Below, in pieces: positions 8,500 through 16,632 of a stretch of 64,000 nucleotides of DNA. How positions within the stretch are numbered: the first letter of the stretch is position 1; every line of letters starts with the position of its first letter. A program made the translations under genes and the position numbers. The notes beneath the pieces are model-generated. The model was given only the letters and a program-made list of their open reading frames with translations, did not search any database and was not told where the DNA came from. Origin of the DNA: Herbidospora daliensis (GTDB lineage: Bacteria; Actinomycetota; Actinomycetes; Streptosporangiales; Streptosporangiaceae); NCBI RefSeq assembly GCF_001570585.1, contig NZ_BBXF01000001.1, forward strand, positions 861,691-925,690, written 5' to 3'.

Positions 8500-11439
8500 C
8501 TACTTCTCCTTGCCGTCGTACCCGAGCAACCTCATGGCGACTTCGGGGTCCATCGCGGCGGCGAGGAGCTGGGCCCGCTCGTTCGCCCGGTCCCTGGCCT
8601 CCTCGGCGCGCCGCCGGTTGGCCTGCTGGGCCCGGATGACCCCGACCACGATGGCCAGGATGGCGACGATCCCGAGCAGGATGAGGAAGAACACGATGAC
8701 CGTGCCGGTCGCCAGGCCCGGCACGACCTCGGTCGCGCCGTTCATGGAACCGCCGGACGCGGCGATCACCACGAGCACCAGCGCGGCCAGCGCGAGCGCC
8801 GCCCCGAACAGGCCCCAGAGCAGGCCGCGCGAACGCGAGCTCTCGGGCTTGACCGCCGCCGCGCCGGGTGGCGGCGGCGGAGGCAGCGGCACGCCGTTGC
8901 CGTTGGTGTTCGCCCACGGGACGAAGTCGACCGACCCGTTCCCGTTGCCGTTGACCGGGACGATCTCGCCGGTCGCCGGGGCGAAGACCGGCATTCCGGC
9001 GCCGGTGTGCAGGAGCACCGCCGCCGGTTCGAGCGCCAGCAGGCGCGACGACGTGGGCTGCGGCAGCGCGACCGTGACCTTGGTGTGTTCACGGTGGGCC
9101 GTGACGGCCGCCTCGTGGTAGTCCTCGAGCTCGCGCTGGAAGTCCTCGTCGGCGTAGACGGTGCCGTCGATGAGCGGGCCGGCGGTCCGCTCGATGACGG
9201 CCATGACGTCTTCGCCGTTGAGGGTCTTGTGGGTCTCCAGGGCGTGGGCGACGGCCAGCACCTCGGCGCGGTTCTCCTTGAGGAGTTCCTCGGTCTTCTC
9301 CAGCATCCGGGTGAGCAGGAACTCGATGCGGGTCGAGGCGCCGCCCGGCTCGATCTCGTTCTGCCGGTCGGACAGGTTGGGCGCGAGGAACCCGATCGTC
9401 CCGCCCGGCGACTTGCGCCGCTGGTCGGGGCTGCCCATGCCGAGGCCGAGTTCCTGCAGCGCGGGCAGCGCGGAGACGCCGGCGCCCATGCCCCAGTGGG
9501 TCTCCATGAGGCCCGCGACGTAGGTCGCGTTCATCAGGTCGCCCGAGACGCCCGAGGAGTTGTCGTCGCCGAAGAACATGCGCTCCCCGGCCAGCGAGGC
9601 GACCGACACCATGATGTCGCTCTCGTGCTCCGACCTCCAGCGGGTGAACTGGTCCTCCGGCTTGATGCTGGAGACCATGCCCAGGTAGTCGGCGCCCTTC
9701 TCGATCGTCGCGATGTCGATCTCGAGGTGCTGGCGGGTGCGGTAGGCGACCACCGCGTGGCAGGCCTCGTGGACGGCGACCGCGTGCCGCTCGCGCTCGA
9801 TGTACTCGACGTCCTCGGGCGGGCCGAGCTGCTTGAGCCGCTTGGCCTTGGTGACGTCGGCCCAGGTGATCACCTCGCGGCCGTCGCGGATCGCGGTGAT
9901 CAGGGACTCGTTCACCAGGTCCTTGATGGTCGCGCCGGTGGCGTAGGGGGTGATCGTGGAGAGCTTGTCGATCTGCTCGTCGGTCAGCTCGTGGCGCACC
10001 TTGTCGAAGTAGCCCTGGTAGGTGCGGATGCGTCCGGGCTTGGACGGATAGCCCACCTTGTAGATCCGGTCGATACGGCCGGGCCGCAGGAGCGCCTCAT
10101 CGAGCGCGTTGGGCATGTTCGTCGCCATCATGACGAGGATGCGGTACTTGGGCGGCGGCTTCGGGCGCATGCCGAGCAGTCGCCGCACGTGGCGGTTGAC
10201 GATGCCGCGCGGCTTCTTCAGGCCCGACAGCTCGGTGAGCAGGGCCTGCAGGGTGCCCATGTCACCGCCGCCGCCCATCATGTTGCCGCCCATCATGAAC
10301 CGGCTGCGGCGGCCCGTGTCGGGCGCCTCGGTCGCGTGGGAGGCGGTGAACGACTGGCGGAACAGGGTGTTCTGGGCGCCTTCGGACAGGTAGGAGAACC
10401 CGTGGCAGCCGTCGCCGAACGCGGGGCTGAAGCCGCGGCCGGTCTGCGGGCCCTGCTGGGCGAGCGAACCGCGGCGGCCCAGCGAGTCGGCCTCGTCGAA
10501 GAAGACGATGACGCCGCCGTACCGGAGGGCGAGCTTGCGCAGCTTGCGGAACAGCGACTTGACCTTGAGGATGCCGATGCCCATGAACATGTTCGTGAAC
10601 GCGCCCGGGTCGACGAACACGTAGGGCTTGCCGGTCTCGCCGGCGACGGCCTCGGCCATCAGGGTCTTGCCGGTGCCGGGTGGGCCCCACAGGAGCAGGC
10701 CGCTGGGCACGTAGCCGCCGCGCTGCTCGATCTCGTCGGGGCGCTCCAGGAAGACGATGTTCTCCTTGACGCGCTCGACCACGTGGTCCTGGCCCCAGAC
10801 GTCGTCGAAGCGCGTCTTGATGTCGTCGGGGAAGTAGGTCTCGACGCCGCCGCGCGAGAGGAACCAGAACAGGCCGATGAACTGGAACACGATGAAGAAG
10901 AACGCGAAGGCGAGCTGCGCGATCATCGGCATCGCCTGCCACAGCAGCGCCGGGGCCTGGAACAGCGCCATGACGGGCGACACGTCCCCTGGCAGGACCT
11001 CGGCGAGGATGAAGGCGATGAGCGTGATCCAGAAGACGACCTTGATCGCCCGGGACAGCCGGTAGCGGGTCCAGTCGCTGAACCTGCGGTGCACCCAGCG
11101 GTCGAAGCCGCCGAAGATGCCCTTGGTCCACAGGCGGTGGTAGCCGGCGGAGCGTTCGGAGATCAGGAAGTGCAACTGGCGGATGAGGTCGATGCCGATC
11201 AGCCAGAGGATCCAGCCGGTCGCGTCGGCCTGGTAGACCAGGGCGTCCCAGAAGGTCATGACGCCTTCGAACTCACCCATCGTCTTGACGGTGAGGATGA
11301 GGAAGGCGGCGGTGAGGAAGATGATGATCTTGGCGCGATCCCAGAACGCCATCTTCTTGCGGGTGCGTGGATCCCTGTCGTCGGGACCTGTTCCGGGTGG
11401 CCGGAGGCCCTCGTATTGCGGCGGGGAAGCCGTCTTCAT
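8500..11439 (-). CDS. Atypical membrane AAA+ zinc protease, FtsH-like
   Basis: 979 residues, much longer than FtsH (~650). The N-terminal ~200 residues hold about four hydrophobic segments. The AAA module has Walker A GPPGTGKT (~250), Walker B VIVFFDEAD (~315) and the second-region arginines RPGRIDR (~453). Between Walker B and the sensor there is an insert of roughly 115 residues with MMGGNMMGGGGDMG. The M41 peptidase domain has HEACH (H557) and a downstream GDLMNAT aspartate, so it looks active. A Pro/Asn/Gly linker, two more membrane segments and a charged tail (RRRAEEARDRANERAQLL) follow. It probably unfolds and degrades membrane or envelope proteins. AAGGAG precedes the ATG and overlaps the stop of the upstream lipoprotein gene. 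Confidence 0.88.
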   Translation of the reverse strand: MKTASPPQYEGLRPPGTGPDDRDPRTRKKMAFWDRAKIIIFLTAAFLILTVKTMGEFEGVMTFWDALVYQADATGWILWLIGIDLIRQLHFLISERSAGYHRLWTKGIFGGFDRWVHRRFSDWTRYRLSRAIKVVFWITLIAFILAEVLPGDVSPVMALFQAPALLWQAMPMIAQLAFAFFFIVFQFIGLFWFLSRGGVETYFPDDIKTRFDDVWGQDHVVERVKENIVFLERPDEIEQRGGYVPSGLLLWGPPGTGKTLMAEAVAGETGKPYVFVDPGAFTNMFMGIGILKVKSLFRKLRKLALRYGGVIVFFDEADSLGRRGSLAQQGPQTGRGFSPAFGDGCHGFSYLSEGAQNTLFRQSFTASHATEAPDTGRRSRFMMGGNMMGGGGDMGTLQALLTELSGLKKPRGIVNRHVRRLLGMRPKPPPKYRILVMMATNMPNALDEALLRPGRIDRIYKVGYPSKPGRIRTYQGYFDKVRHELTDEQIDKLSTITPYATGATIKDLVNESLITAIRDGREVITWADVTKAKRLKQLGPPEDVEYIERERHAVAVHEACHAVVAYRTRQHLEIDIATIEKGADYLGMVSSIKPEDQFTRWRSEHESDIMVSVASLAGERMFFGDDNSSGVSGDLMNATYVAGLMETHWGMGAGVSALPALQELGLGMGSPDQRRKSPGGTIGFLAPNLSDRQNEIEPGGASTRIEFLLTRMLEKTEELLKENRAEVLAVAHALETHKTLNGEDVMAVIERTAGPLIDGTVYADEDFQRELEDYHEAAVTAHREHTKVTVALPQPTSSRLLALEPAAVLLHTGAGMPVFAPATGEIVPVNGNGNGSVDFVPWANTNGNGVPLPPPPPPGAAAVKPESSRSRGLLWGLFGAALALAALVLVVIAASGGSMNGATEVVPGLATGTVIVFFLILLGIVAILAIVVGVIRAQQANRRRAEEARDRANERAQLLAAAMDPEVAMRLLGYDGKEK

Positions 11440-11448
11440 ATGGGCTCC

Positions 11449-12153
11449 TTACCCGAAGTTGTTCTTCACCTTGAACGACTGCGCGATGGAGTCGAGCTCC
11501 GCCTGACGCTGCTGGAAACAGGTCGCCGAGCAGCGGATCAGGAACGTCGACATGGTGCTTCCGTCGGCCGACAGGTAGCCCGTCTGCTGGAACGTCTGCA
11601 GCGGGCCGCCCATGTAACGGAGGCTGAACTGCACCCGCACGCCCTTCGCGCCGTTGTCGCCTTCGAGCACGTCGTCACGGGTGAGCTCGAAGTCCTTGTA
11701 CGGGTATTCCTTGTTCTCCTCGTTCTTCGCGTGTTCGGCGGCGGTGGCCGTGACGGGGAAGCCCATCACGTTGCGCAGGGCGTTAAGGGAGACGTCCTGC
11801 TGCTGTTCCTCGGAGAGGGTGTGCACCATCGCGAACGCGAACGGCTCGTCGAGCCCCCCGGGGCCGGCGGTCATGATGTGGTCGATCGACGGCTGAGTGT
11901 GGCCGTCGTAGGCGACGGTCCAGATCTTCTGTTTCAGCACCTGGGCGGTCGCCGAGGATGGATCCCCGAGGAGCGCGGCGTCCACCGCGTCCTGATCGAC
12001 TTTGTGCCAGGTGACGGGGACTTTGAAGTAGGTGCTGCCGCCCGAGTCACGGACGAATGTGTATTGCGAGCCGCCGCATCCGGCCAATCCGGCGATCATC
12101 GCGACGACCCCGAAGGCCGCCGCCGCGCCGGACCCCGCCCGCCATCTCTTCAC
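11449..12153 (-). CDS. Predicted lipoprotein upstream of the FtsH-like protease
   Basis: 234 residues. The signal sequence ends in a lipobox (LAGC, near residue 26), so the protein should be lipid-anchored on the outer face of the membrane. The rest has two cysteines close together near the C-terminus (IRCSATCFQQ), which may form a disulphide. It has the YFKVPVTWHKVD start and QSFKVKNNF end seen in actinobacterial lipoproteins of unknown role. GTG start with GGAGGT eight bases upstream. It is the first gene of an operon with the FtsH-like protease (9-base gap), so it may be a partner, adaptor or substrate; that link is inference. Confidence 0.75.
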   Translation of the reverse strand: MKRWRAGSGAAAAFGVVAMIAGLAGCGGSQYTFVRDSGGSTYFKVPVTWHKVDQDAVDAALLGDPSSATAQVLKQKIWTVAYDGHTQPSIDHIMTAGPGGLDEPFAFAMVHTLSEEQQQDVSLNALRNVMGFPVTATAAEHAKNEENKEYPYKDFELTRDDVLEGDNGAKGVRVQFSLRYMGGPLQTFQQTGYLSADGSTMSTFLIRCSATCFQQRQAELDSIAQSFKVKNNFG

Positions 12154-12574
12154 AGGGCCATACCTCCGCTTTGCGGGTCTACGAGGTAGTAGTGCCCGTT
12201 TTCCAAGTATCCCCTTACCGGGACTGTTGTTACATCTTGGAAAACTTGACCAAATCTTGCCCGGAGCTTAGCTGCATTTGTGACGTGATCATAGAGCGGC
12301 GGGGACCGCCCGCGTCAAAGTCAACTTTTTGCGGCAGCGTAGGCAGCATGCCGTAAGCCGGGCGTAAGCGGCACTTTCCCCCAGATCGACCGTTGATGCA
12401 CGAACTGGCGAAGCCTATGTGATGGGAGCCGTCCGGACGAATCGGCACCGCCTCCGACCTGCGACGTCCCGGAATCCTCGCCGATTATTGACGCCCGCTT
12501 ATGCCTGGGATCTCACGATGCGGCCGATACCTGCAACAGAAAGGCAATAACGGCCCTATCGAAAGGTATGAATC
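12154..12574. other. Divergent promoter region between lipoprotein/FtsH-like operon and a secreted protein gene
   Basis: This 421-bp spacer is less G+C rich than its surroundings and holds no credible gene. On the minus strand two promoter candidates precede the lipoprotein. One is TGTAAC-17-GATACT, flanked by a perfect inverted repeat. The other is TTGACG-19-TATGAT, with boxes at 12313-12318 and 12288-12293. AAAGTCAACTTT (12317-12328) is a small palindrome over the distal -35. On the plus strand only GAAAGG, serving as ribosome-binding site, is clear. Confidence 0.6.
12198..12245 (-). promoter_or_regulatory. Promoter enclosed by a perfect 10-bp inverted repeat (candidate operator)
   Basis: GTTTTCCAAG and CTTGGAAAAC are perfect inverted copies 28 bases apart. 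On the minus strand the interval holds TGTAAC, 17 bases, then GATACT, whose last two bases lie in the proximal arm. Transcription would begin ~45 bases before the lipoprotein GTG. A dimeric regulator bound to both arms would block or loop this promoter. Confidence 0.6.
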
Positions 12575-13348
12575 GTGGCATACCGGATCCTCGGCCTGGC
12601 GGTAACGCTGGCGCTCACCGTCGTCCCCGCGCACGCGGACAGCGAATGGGGCGTGGTGCTGCCGGACGCCGGGTGCGCGCAGTCGCAGTCGTGGGTGGCG
12701 CGGGTGCGGGGGCAGAGCGGGGTGCTCGACGCGACCGTCCTGGCCGCCCACTCCCCCGCCGTCCCGCTCGCGCCGAAGGAGCAGGGCGCGGCCGGGGCCC
12801 GGACCATCCCTGGGGTCGGCACGGTGATCGGCGGGTACGCCCGCACCCTCGTCGGCGCCGGCTGCTCGGCCCACGCCGAGGCGGGCGGCTCGGCCCTGGA
12901 GGTCGGGGTGCCGCACGTCGCCGGTCCCGGGGTGTCGTTGTCACCGGTGGGGCTGCGGTTCGACGGGTTCGCGGTGACCGCGACGTCGGTCCCGGGCGAG
13001 GGCGCGCGGTTCGGCGGGCAGATCGTCAACGGCGTGGTGACCTCGCTCGGCCGCACGGTGCTGACGCTGCCGGCGAGCCTGCGCGCCAACGTCGGCCTGC
13101 GCGTCCCGGCCGACCCGGCGCTCCCGGCCATCGCCCAGGTCGTGTTCAACGAGCAGGTCTCCACGGCCGCCGACGGCACGCCCGTGAGCGGGGCGACCGG
13201 GAGCGGCTGGGTCAACGCGGCCCGCGTCACCCTGCTCGGGCCGGTCGCCGCCGACGTGACCATCGGGCACGCGGCCGTGATCGGCGCCGGTCCCGACGGG
13301 GTGCTGGAGTTCCCGTGCGCCGAAGGGGCCGCCCGCTGCGGCCGATAG
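12575..13348 (+). CDS. Secreted protein of unknown function
   Basis: 257 residues with a signal peptide (MAYRILGLAVTLALTVVPAHA) and a Gly/Ala/Val-rich mature part with few charged residues and four cysteines. Repeated motifs such as VTLLGPVAADVTIGHAAV and VVFNEQVSTAADGT suggest a beta-rich fold like the 'choice-of-anchor' secreted families of actinobacteria. No catalytic motif is seen. The GTG start has GAAAGG eight bases upstream. It is a single gene divergent from the lipoprotein/FtsH-like operon. Confidence 0.75.
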   Translation: MAYRILGLAVTLALTVVPAHADSEWGVVLPDAGCAQSQSWVARVRGQSGVLDATVLAAHSPAVPLAPKEQGAAGARTIPGVGTVIGGYARTLVGAGCSAHAEAGGSALEVGVPHVAGPGVSLSPVGLRFDGFAVTATSVPGEGARFGGQIVNGVVTSLGRTVLTLPASLRANVGLRVPADPALPAIAQVVFNEQVSTAADGTPVSGATGSGWVNAARVTLLGPVAADVTIGHAAVIGAGPDGVLEFPCAEGAARCGR

Positions 13349-13354
13349 AGCCGG

Positions 13355-14083
13355 TCAGTGAGCGACGTCGAGCACGTCGAAGACGTAGGCGAGGCGGCCC
13401 GCCGGGGCGGCCATCCCTCCGGGGGTGGTCGCCACGGCGGCCGACTCGGTCAGCAGCAGCACGCGGTCGCCGACCCGGGCGCCTTCGAGGGCGTCGGTCC
13501 AGCCGGGCAGGACCGCGCCCGGCTCGACCAGGAAACCCTGGGGACCGGCGCCGAAGGTGGAGGCGAAGGGGCGCGCGTCCTCCCAGCGGGTGCCGGCCCA
13601 CTGCACGACCACCCGGTCGCCGCGCCGGACGACCGCGCCCGCGCCCCTGACCGGCCTCGACACGCCCGGCGTGAACGGGCCGAAGGCGAAGCCGCCGAAC
13701 GGGGCCACCCGGGCGGTGCGGTCGTAGCCGCCGATCACGTCGAACGTGAGCGTCATCCGCTCGGTCGCCGGCACGTTGGCGGGCGGCCGGCCGTCGGGGC
13801 CGAAGGCCGTACCGGACGGGGAGACGAGGCGGACCCGGGCGCCCGGACGGCGGCCGACCAGCGCGCGGTCCCACGATCTCGACACCTGGGTGCCGTCGAG
13901 GACGGCCGAGGTCGGCTGGCGGGTGCTCAGCGTGTCGAGGTAGTCGCGCGCGCCCACGTCCATGTCGACGTCGACGACCACGACCTGGCCGGCCCTGATC
14001 GGCGGGCCGTGGCCCTCGGCGAGCACGGTGACCGACTCGGGGGCGGCCGCGCAGCCCGCGAGCAGGAGCAGGGTGATCAGCAG
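13355..14083 (-). CDS. Lipoprotein with two FKBP-type peptidyl-prolyl isomerase-like domains
   Basis: About 242 residues. A hydrophobic run LLITLLLLAGC ends in a lipobox. Two copies of an FKBP-like fold follow. The first runs GPPIRAGQVVVVDV...SWDRALVGRRPGARVRLVSP...MTLTFDVIGG. The second runs RRGDRVVVQWAGTRWED...PGWTDALEGARVGDRVLLL...LAYVFDVLDV. The second is closer to active FKBPs; several ligand-pocket aromatics look altered. It should assist folding of exported proteins at the cell surface. The start is unsettled: no ATG, GTG or TTG occurs in frame near the signal sequence. The coordinate given uses a CTG codon. The 5' end lies 18 bases from the divergent SDR start. Confidence 0.75.
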   Translation of the reverse strand: MLITLLLLAGCAAAPESVTVLAEGHGPPIRAGQVVVVDVDMDVGARDYLDTLSTRQPTSAVLDGTQVSRSWDRALVGRRPGARVRLVSPSGTAFGPDGRPPANVPATERMTLTFDVIGGYDRTARVAPFGGFAFGPFTPGVSRPVRGAGAVVRRGDRVVVQWAGTRWEDARPFASTFGAGPQGFLVEPGAVLPGWTDALEGARVGDRVLLLTESAAVATTPGGMAAPAGRLAYVFDVLDVAH

Positions 14084-14088
14084 GCGGC

Positions 14089-14094
14089 TAGGCT
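14089..14094 (+). promoter_or_regulatory. -10 box TAGGCT of leaderless SDR gene
   Basis: TAGGCT ends seven bases before the ATG and no Shine-Dalgarno is present. Transcription would start at or beside the start codon. Confidence 0.6.
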
Positions 14095-14101
14095 GCGGGC
14101 C

Positions 14102-14860
14102 ATGCCCACCGCACTCGTCACCGGCGCGACCGCCGGCATCGGCGCGGCGTTCACCCGCCGCCTGGCCGCCGACGGCTTCTCTCTCGTGCTGGTCGCCCGC
14201 GACCACGACCGGCTGGCCGAGCAGGCCGCGTTCCTCGGCCGCCGCTACGGCGTGCGCGCCGAGGTGCTGCCCGCCGACCTGTCGGCCGACGACGGCCTGA
14301 AGACCGTCGAAGACCGGCTGCGCGAGGGGGTCGACCTGCTGGTGAACAACGCCGGGTTCGGCAACCGGGCGATGTTCCTCAGCGCGCCCGTCGAAGACGA
14401 GCTCACCATGATGAAGGTGCACTGCGAGGCGGTGCTGCGGCTCACCTACGCGGCCCTGCCGCACATGCGGGCGAAGGGCCGGGGCGGGGTGATCAACGTG
14501 GCCTCGGTGGCGGCGTTCTTCACCCGGGGCACCTACGGCGCGTCCAAGGCGTGGGTGGTCAACTTCAGCGGCGCGGTGGCCGCCGAGACCTCCGGCGACG
14601 GCGTGCGGGTGATGGCGTTGTGCCCCGGTTTCGTGCACACCGAGTTCCACCAGCGGGCCGGCATGGACACCACCAGCATCCCGGAGTTCCTCTGGCTGGA
14701 GGCCGACCCGGTGGTGAAGGCGGCCATGCGCGACCTGGCCCTCGGCAAGGTGGTCAGCGTGCCCGACCTGCGTTACAAGCTGGTCGTCGGCGTGGGCCGG
14801 CTGCTGCCGCAGAACCTCACCGCGCGCATCTCCACCCACATCGGCCGCCGGTTCAGGTAG
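14102..14860 (+). CDS. Short-chain dehydrogenase/reductase
   Basis: 252 residues, a classical SDR. The nucleotide-binding motif TGATAGIG is at the N-terminus. VDLLVNNAGFGN is the NNAG motif, and NVASVAAFFTRGTYGASKAW gives the Ser-Tyr-x-x-x-Lys active site (S, YGASK). The PGFVHTEF segment follows. It should catalyse NAD(P)H-dependent reduction or oxidation of a carbonyl/alcohol, with substrate unknown. The family of 'SDR NAD(P)-dependent oxidoreductases' with this short C-terminus often acts on lipophilic substrates. The start is leaderless (see -10 box). Its 3' end overlaps the convergent gene by eight bases. Confidence 0.92.
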   Translation: MPTALVTGATAGIGAAFTRRLAADGFSLVLVARDHDRLAEQAAFLGRRYGVRAEVLPADLSADDGLKTVEDRLREGVDLLVNNAGFGNRAMFLSAPVEDELTMMKVHCEAVLRLTYAALPHMRAKGRGGVINVASVAAFFTRGTYGASKAWVVNFSGAVAAETSGDGVRVMALCPGFVHTEFHQRAGMDTTSIPEFLWLEADPVVKAAMRDLALGKVVSVPDLRYKLVVGVGRLLPQNLTARISTHIGRRFR

Positions 14861-15278
14861 CGGGACCGGCCGCCATGGTGGCCTCGCAGGGGTCCTCCGG
14901 CGAGCACCGCGAACCGGGCGCCGCCACGCTGATGACCGCCGCATAGGTGCCGCTGGTCCTTTCGGGCATCGTGCAGGTCAGGGTGTACGTCAGCGTGCCG
15001 CCCCCGGGCAGGTCGGTGACGACGTGCATGGCTCCCCGGCCCTTGGTCGCCGGGCAGACCGCGCCGCCGGAGGCCCGGCAGGTCCAGGTCAGCGGCCGGA
15101 AGGCCGGCGGCCAGGCGAGCTTGATCTCGGCGGCGCCGAGCGGGCCCGGCCCGGGGTTGGCGACGGTGGCGGTGAAGGTGAAGCGCTCACCCGGGACGTA
15201 CCGGGCCGGCTCGGCCAGCACCGCGACCGTCGGCTGCGGCACGACCGCCGTGAGAAGGGCCACCACAAGCGGGATCAT
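14853..15278 (-). CDS. Small secreted protein with a DUF11-like beta-sandwich domain
   Basis: 141 residues. A short hydrophobic N-terminus (MIPLVVALLTAVVPQPTVA) is followed by an immunoglobulin-like region with the usual phrase FTFTATVANPGPGPLG and GGGTLTYTLTC. This is the pattern of DUF11/CARDB modules in cell-surface proteins. Four cysteines could form disulphides. The ATG overlaps the stop codon of the upstream glycosyltransferase gene (ATGA), so the two are translationally coupled. A link to surface polysaccharide is suggested only by that neighbour. Confidence 0.7.
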   Translation of the reverse strand: MIPLVVALLTAVVPQPTVAVLAEPARYVPGERFTFTATVANPGPGPLGAAEIKLAWPPAFRPLTWTCRASGGAVCPATKGRGAMHVVTDLPGGGTLTYTLTCTMPERTSGTYAAVISVAAPGSRCSPEDPCEATMAAGPAT

Positions 15279-16324
15279 GACCGGGTCTCCTCGTGGAGTC
15301 GCAGGTAGAGGGCCGAGACGTCGTCGACGAACCGCGACCGGCCGAAGTAGAGCCCGGCCCGCTGGGCGGCGGCGTCGCCCAGGCGGCCCGCGTAGCCGGG
15401 GTCGCGCAGGATCCGCACCACCGAGGCGGCCAGCAGCCCCGGGTCGGGCTCGGTGAGCAGCCCGGTCACCCGGTCCTCGACGACCTCGGCCACCCCGCCG
15501 ACCCGCGTGGCGACCGCCGGGACCCCCGAGGCGGCGGCCCGGAGCAGGTCGAGCGGGATGCCCTCGTAGTCGCTGGTCAGCAGCATGACGTCGGCGGCGG
15601 CGTGGATGATCTCCAGGTCGGTGCGGCGGCTGAGCCAGGCGACGGCGTCGCCGAACCTGACCGCCTTGGCCCGCAGGTCGGCGGCCAGGTCACCGCCGCC
15701 GCAGACGAGGATCTTGGTCATCGGCAGGCCGCGCAGCACCAGCGCGACGGTGTCGAGGAATCGGTCGGGCCTGCGGTTCTTGGTGACCTTCCCGACGAAC
15801 GCGACGACCGGGATGTCGGCCGGCAGTCCCAGCCGGGCCCGCGCCACCTCCCGGGGCGGCCGGTCGGCCATCCGCACGCCGGGCCGGACGACGGCGTACT
15901 GACGCGGGGTGCCGACCCCGGCGGCGAGCAGGTCGTCGCGGACCCGGGCGCAGTCGGCGACCAGCCGGTCGCTGACCCGGGCCAGCCGCCGCTCGATCGC
16001 GGGCCGGCGCGGGTGCGCGTCGAAGGTGTGCACCCGCGCCGGGACCCGGGCCATCGTCGCGGCCATCCGGCCGAGCGCGCCCGCCCTGGCGGTGTGGGTG
16101 TGCACGATGTCCGGCCGGAACCGGCGCATCTCGGTGACCAGCCGGGTCAGCGCGCGGGGGCTGTCGCCCGGGATGGTGTGCGCGCGTTCGTGCATGGTCG
16201 TGGTGTAGAGCCGCTGCTCGAACCGGCCGGGATCGAGGTGGTCGAGCAGCGTGACGGCCTGGAGCGCGGGCCCGCCCGCGTCCAGTCCGGTGATCACCCG
16301 CATGACCCTGATGCGCTCGCCCAT
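15275..16324 (-). CDS. Glycosyltransferase family 4 (GT-B fold)
   Basis: 349 residues. The N-terminal half starts VMRVITGLDAGGPALQ and contains FRPDIVHTHTARAGALGR, both typical of GT4 acceptor-domain loops. The C-terminal half has VVAFVGKVTKNRRPDRFLD, LVCGGGDL, and the donor-binding region SDYEGIPLDLLRAAASGVPAVAT with the E-x7-E-like acid pair altered. It should transfer a sugar from a nucleotide donor to a lipid- or polysaccharide-linked acceptor at the cytoplasmic membrane face. It is divergent from the epimerase/sugar transferase/Wzz operon and probably serves the same surface polysaccharide. Confidence 0.9.
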   Translation of the reverse strand: MGERIRVMRVITGLDAGGPALQAVTLLDHLDPGRFEQRLYTTTMHERAHTIPGDSPRALTRLVTEMRRFRPDIVHTHTARAGALGRMAATMARVPARVHTFDAHPRRPAIERRLARVSDRLVADCARVRDDLLAAGVGTPRQYAVVRPGVRMADRPPREVARARLGLPADIPVVAFVGKVTKNRRPDRFLDTVALVLRGLPMTKILVCGGGDLAADLRAKAVRFGDAVAWLSRRTDLEIIHAAADVMLLTSDYEGIPLDLLRAAASGVPAVATRVGGVAEVVEDRVTGLLTEPDPGLLAASVVRILRDPGYAGRLGDAAAQRAGLYFGRSRFVDDVSALYLRLHEETRS

Positions 16325-16632
16325 CACTGGCCCCCGTTTCGACCCTGTTCCGGTATGTCTGCCCGGCGGGCAGTCTTGTCGAGCGAGGGGCGCCGTGGCG
16401 GCTCTGAGCAGCGCGAATGTCATGCGCTTGCGAAGGATTAGCGGCTCGTTTGCCATGGTGGGCCGGTTTGCCCCGATATATGACGCGCGGCCGGGCGGGC
16501 GGCGGCTCTCCCGGGTACGTGCGCGGGTCGCCAATAATCCGCAAAAGGCGGCGCAAGCCCGCGCGTGGCTGCGCCGGCCGGTGTCGGCGGCGTCTCTACC
16601 GTCTCTCTCGCCCACTGACAGCGAGGAGCACC
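16325..16632. other. Divergent intergenic region of the polysaccharide locus
   Basis: 308 bp without a credible gene. CTGCCC-GGC-GGGCAG (16359-16373) forms a perfect 6-bp hairpin near the glycosyltransferase start. An A+T patch, GATATATGACG (~16475), could hold a -10 box for the rightward operon. No clear -35 partner was found. GAGGAG serves the epimerase start. Confidence 0.5.

Noticed and set aside
7393-12189. Long open frame (about 1,600 codons) on the plus strand over the carboxypeptidase and FtsH-like genes
   Set aside because: Its translation is a Gly/Val/Asp/Arg-rich shadow with no motifs, while the minus strand holds genes with complete catalytic motifs.
12282-12296. CRP-like TGTGA/TCA site
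   Set aside because: Only one half-site matches and the spacing is five rather than six bases.
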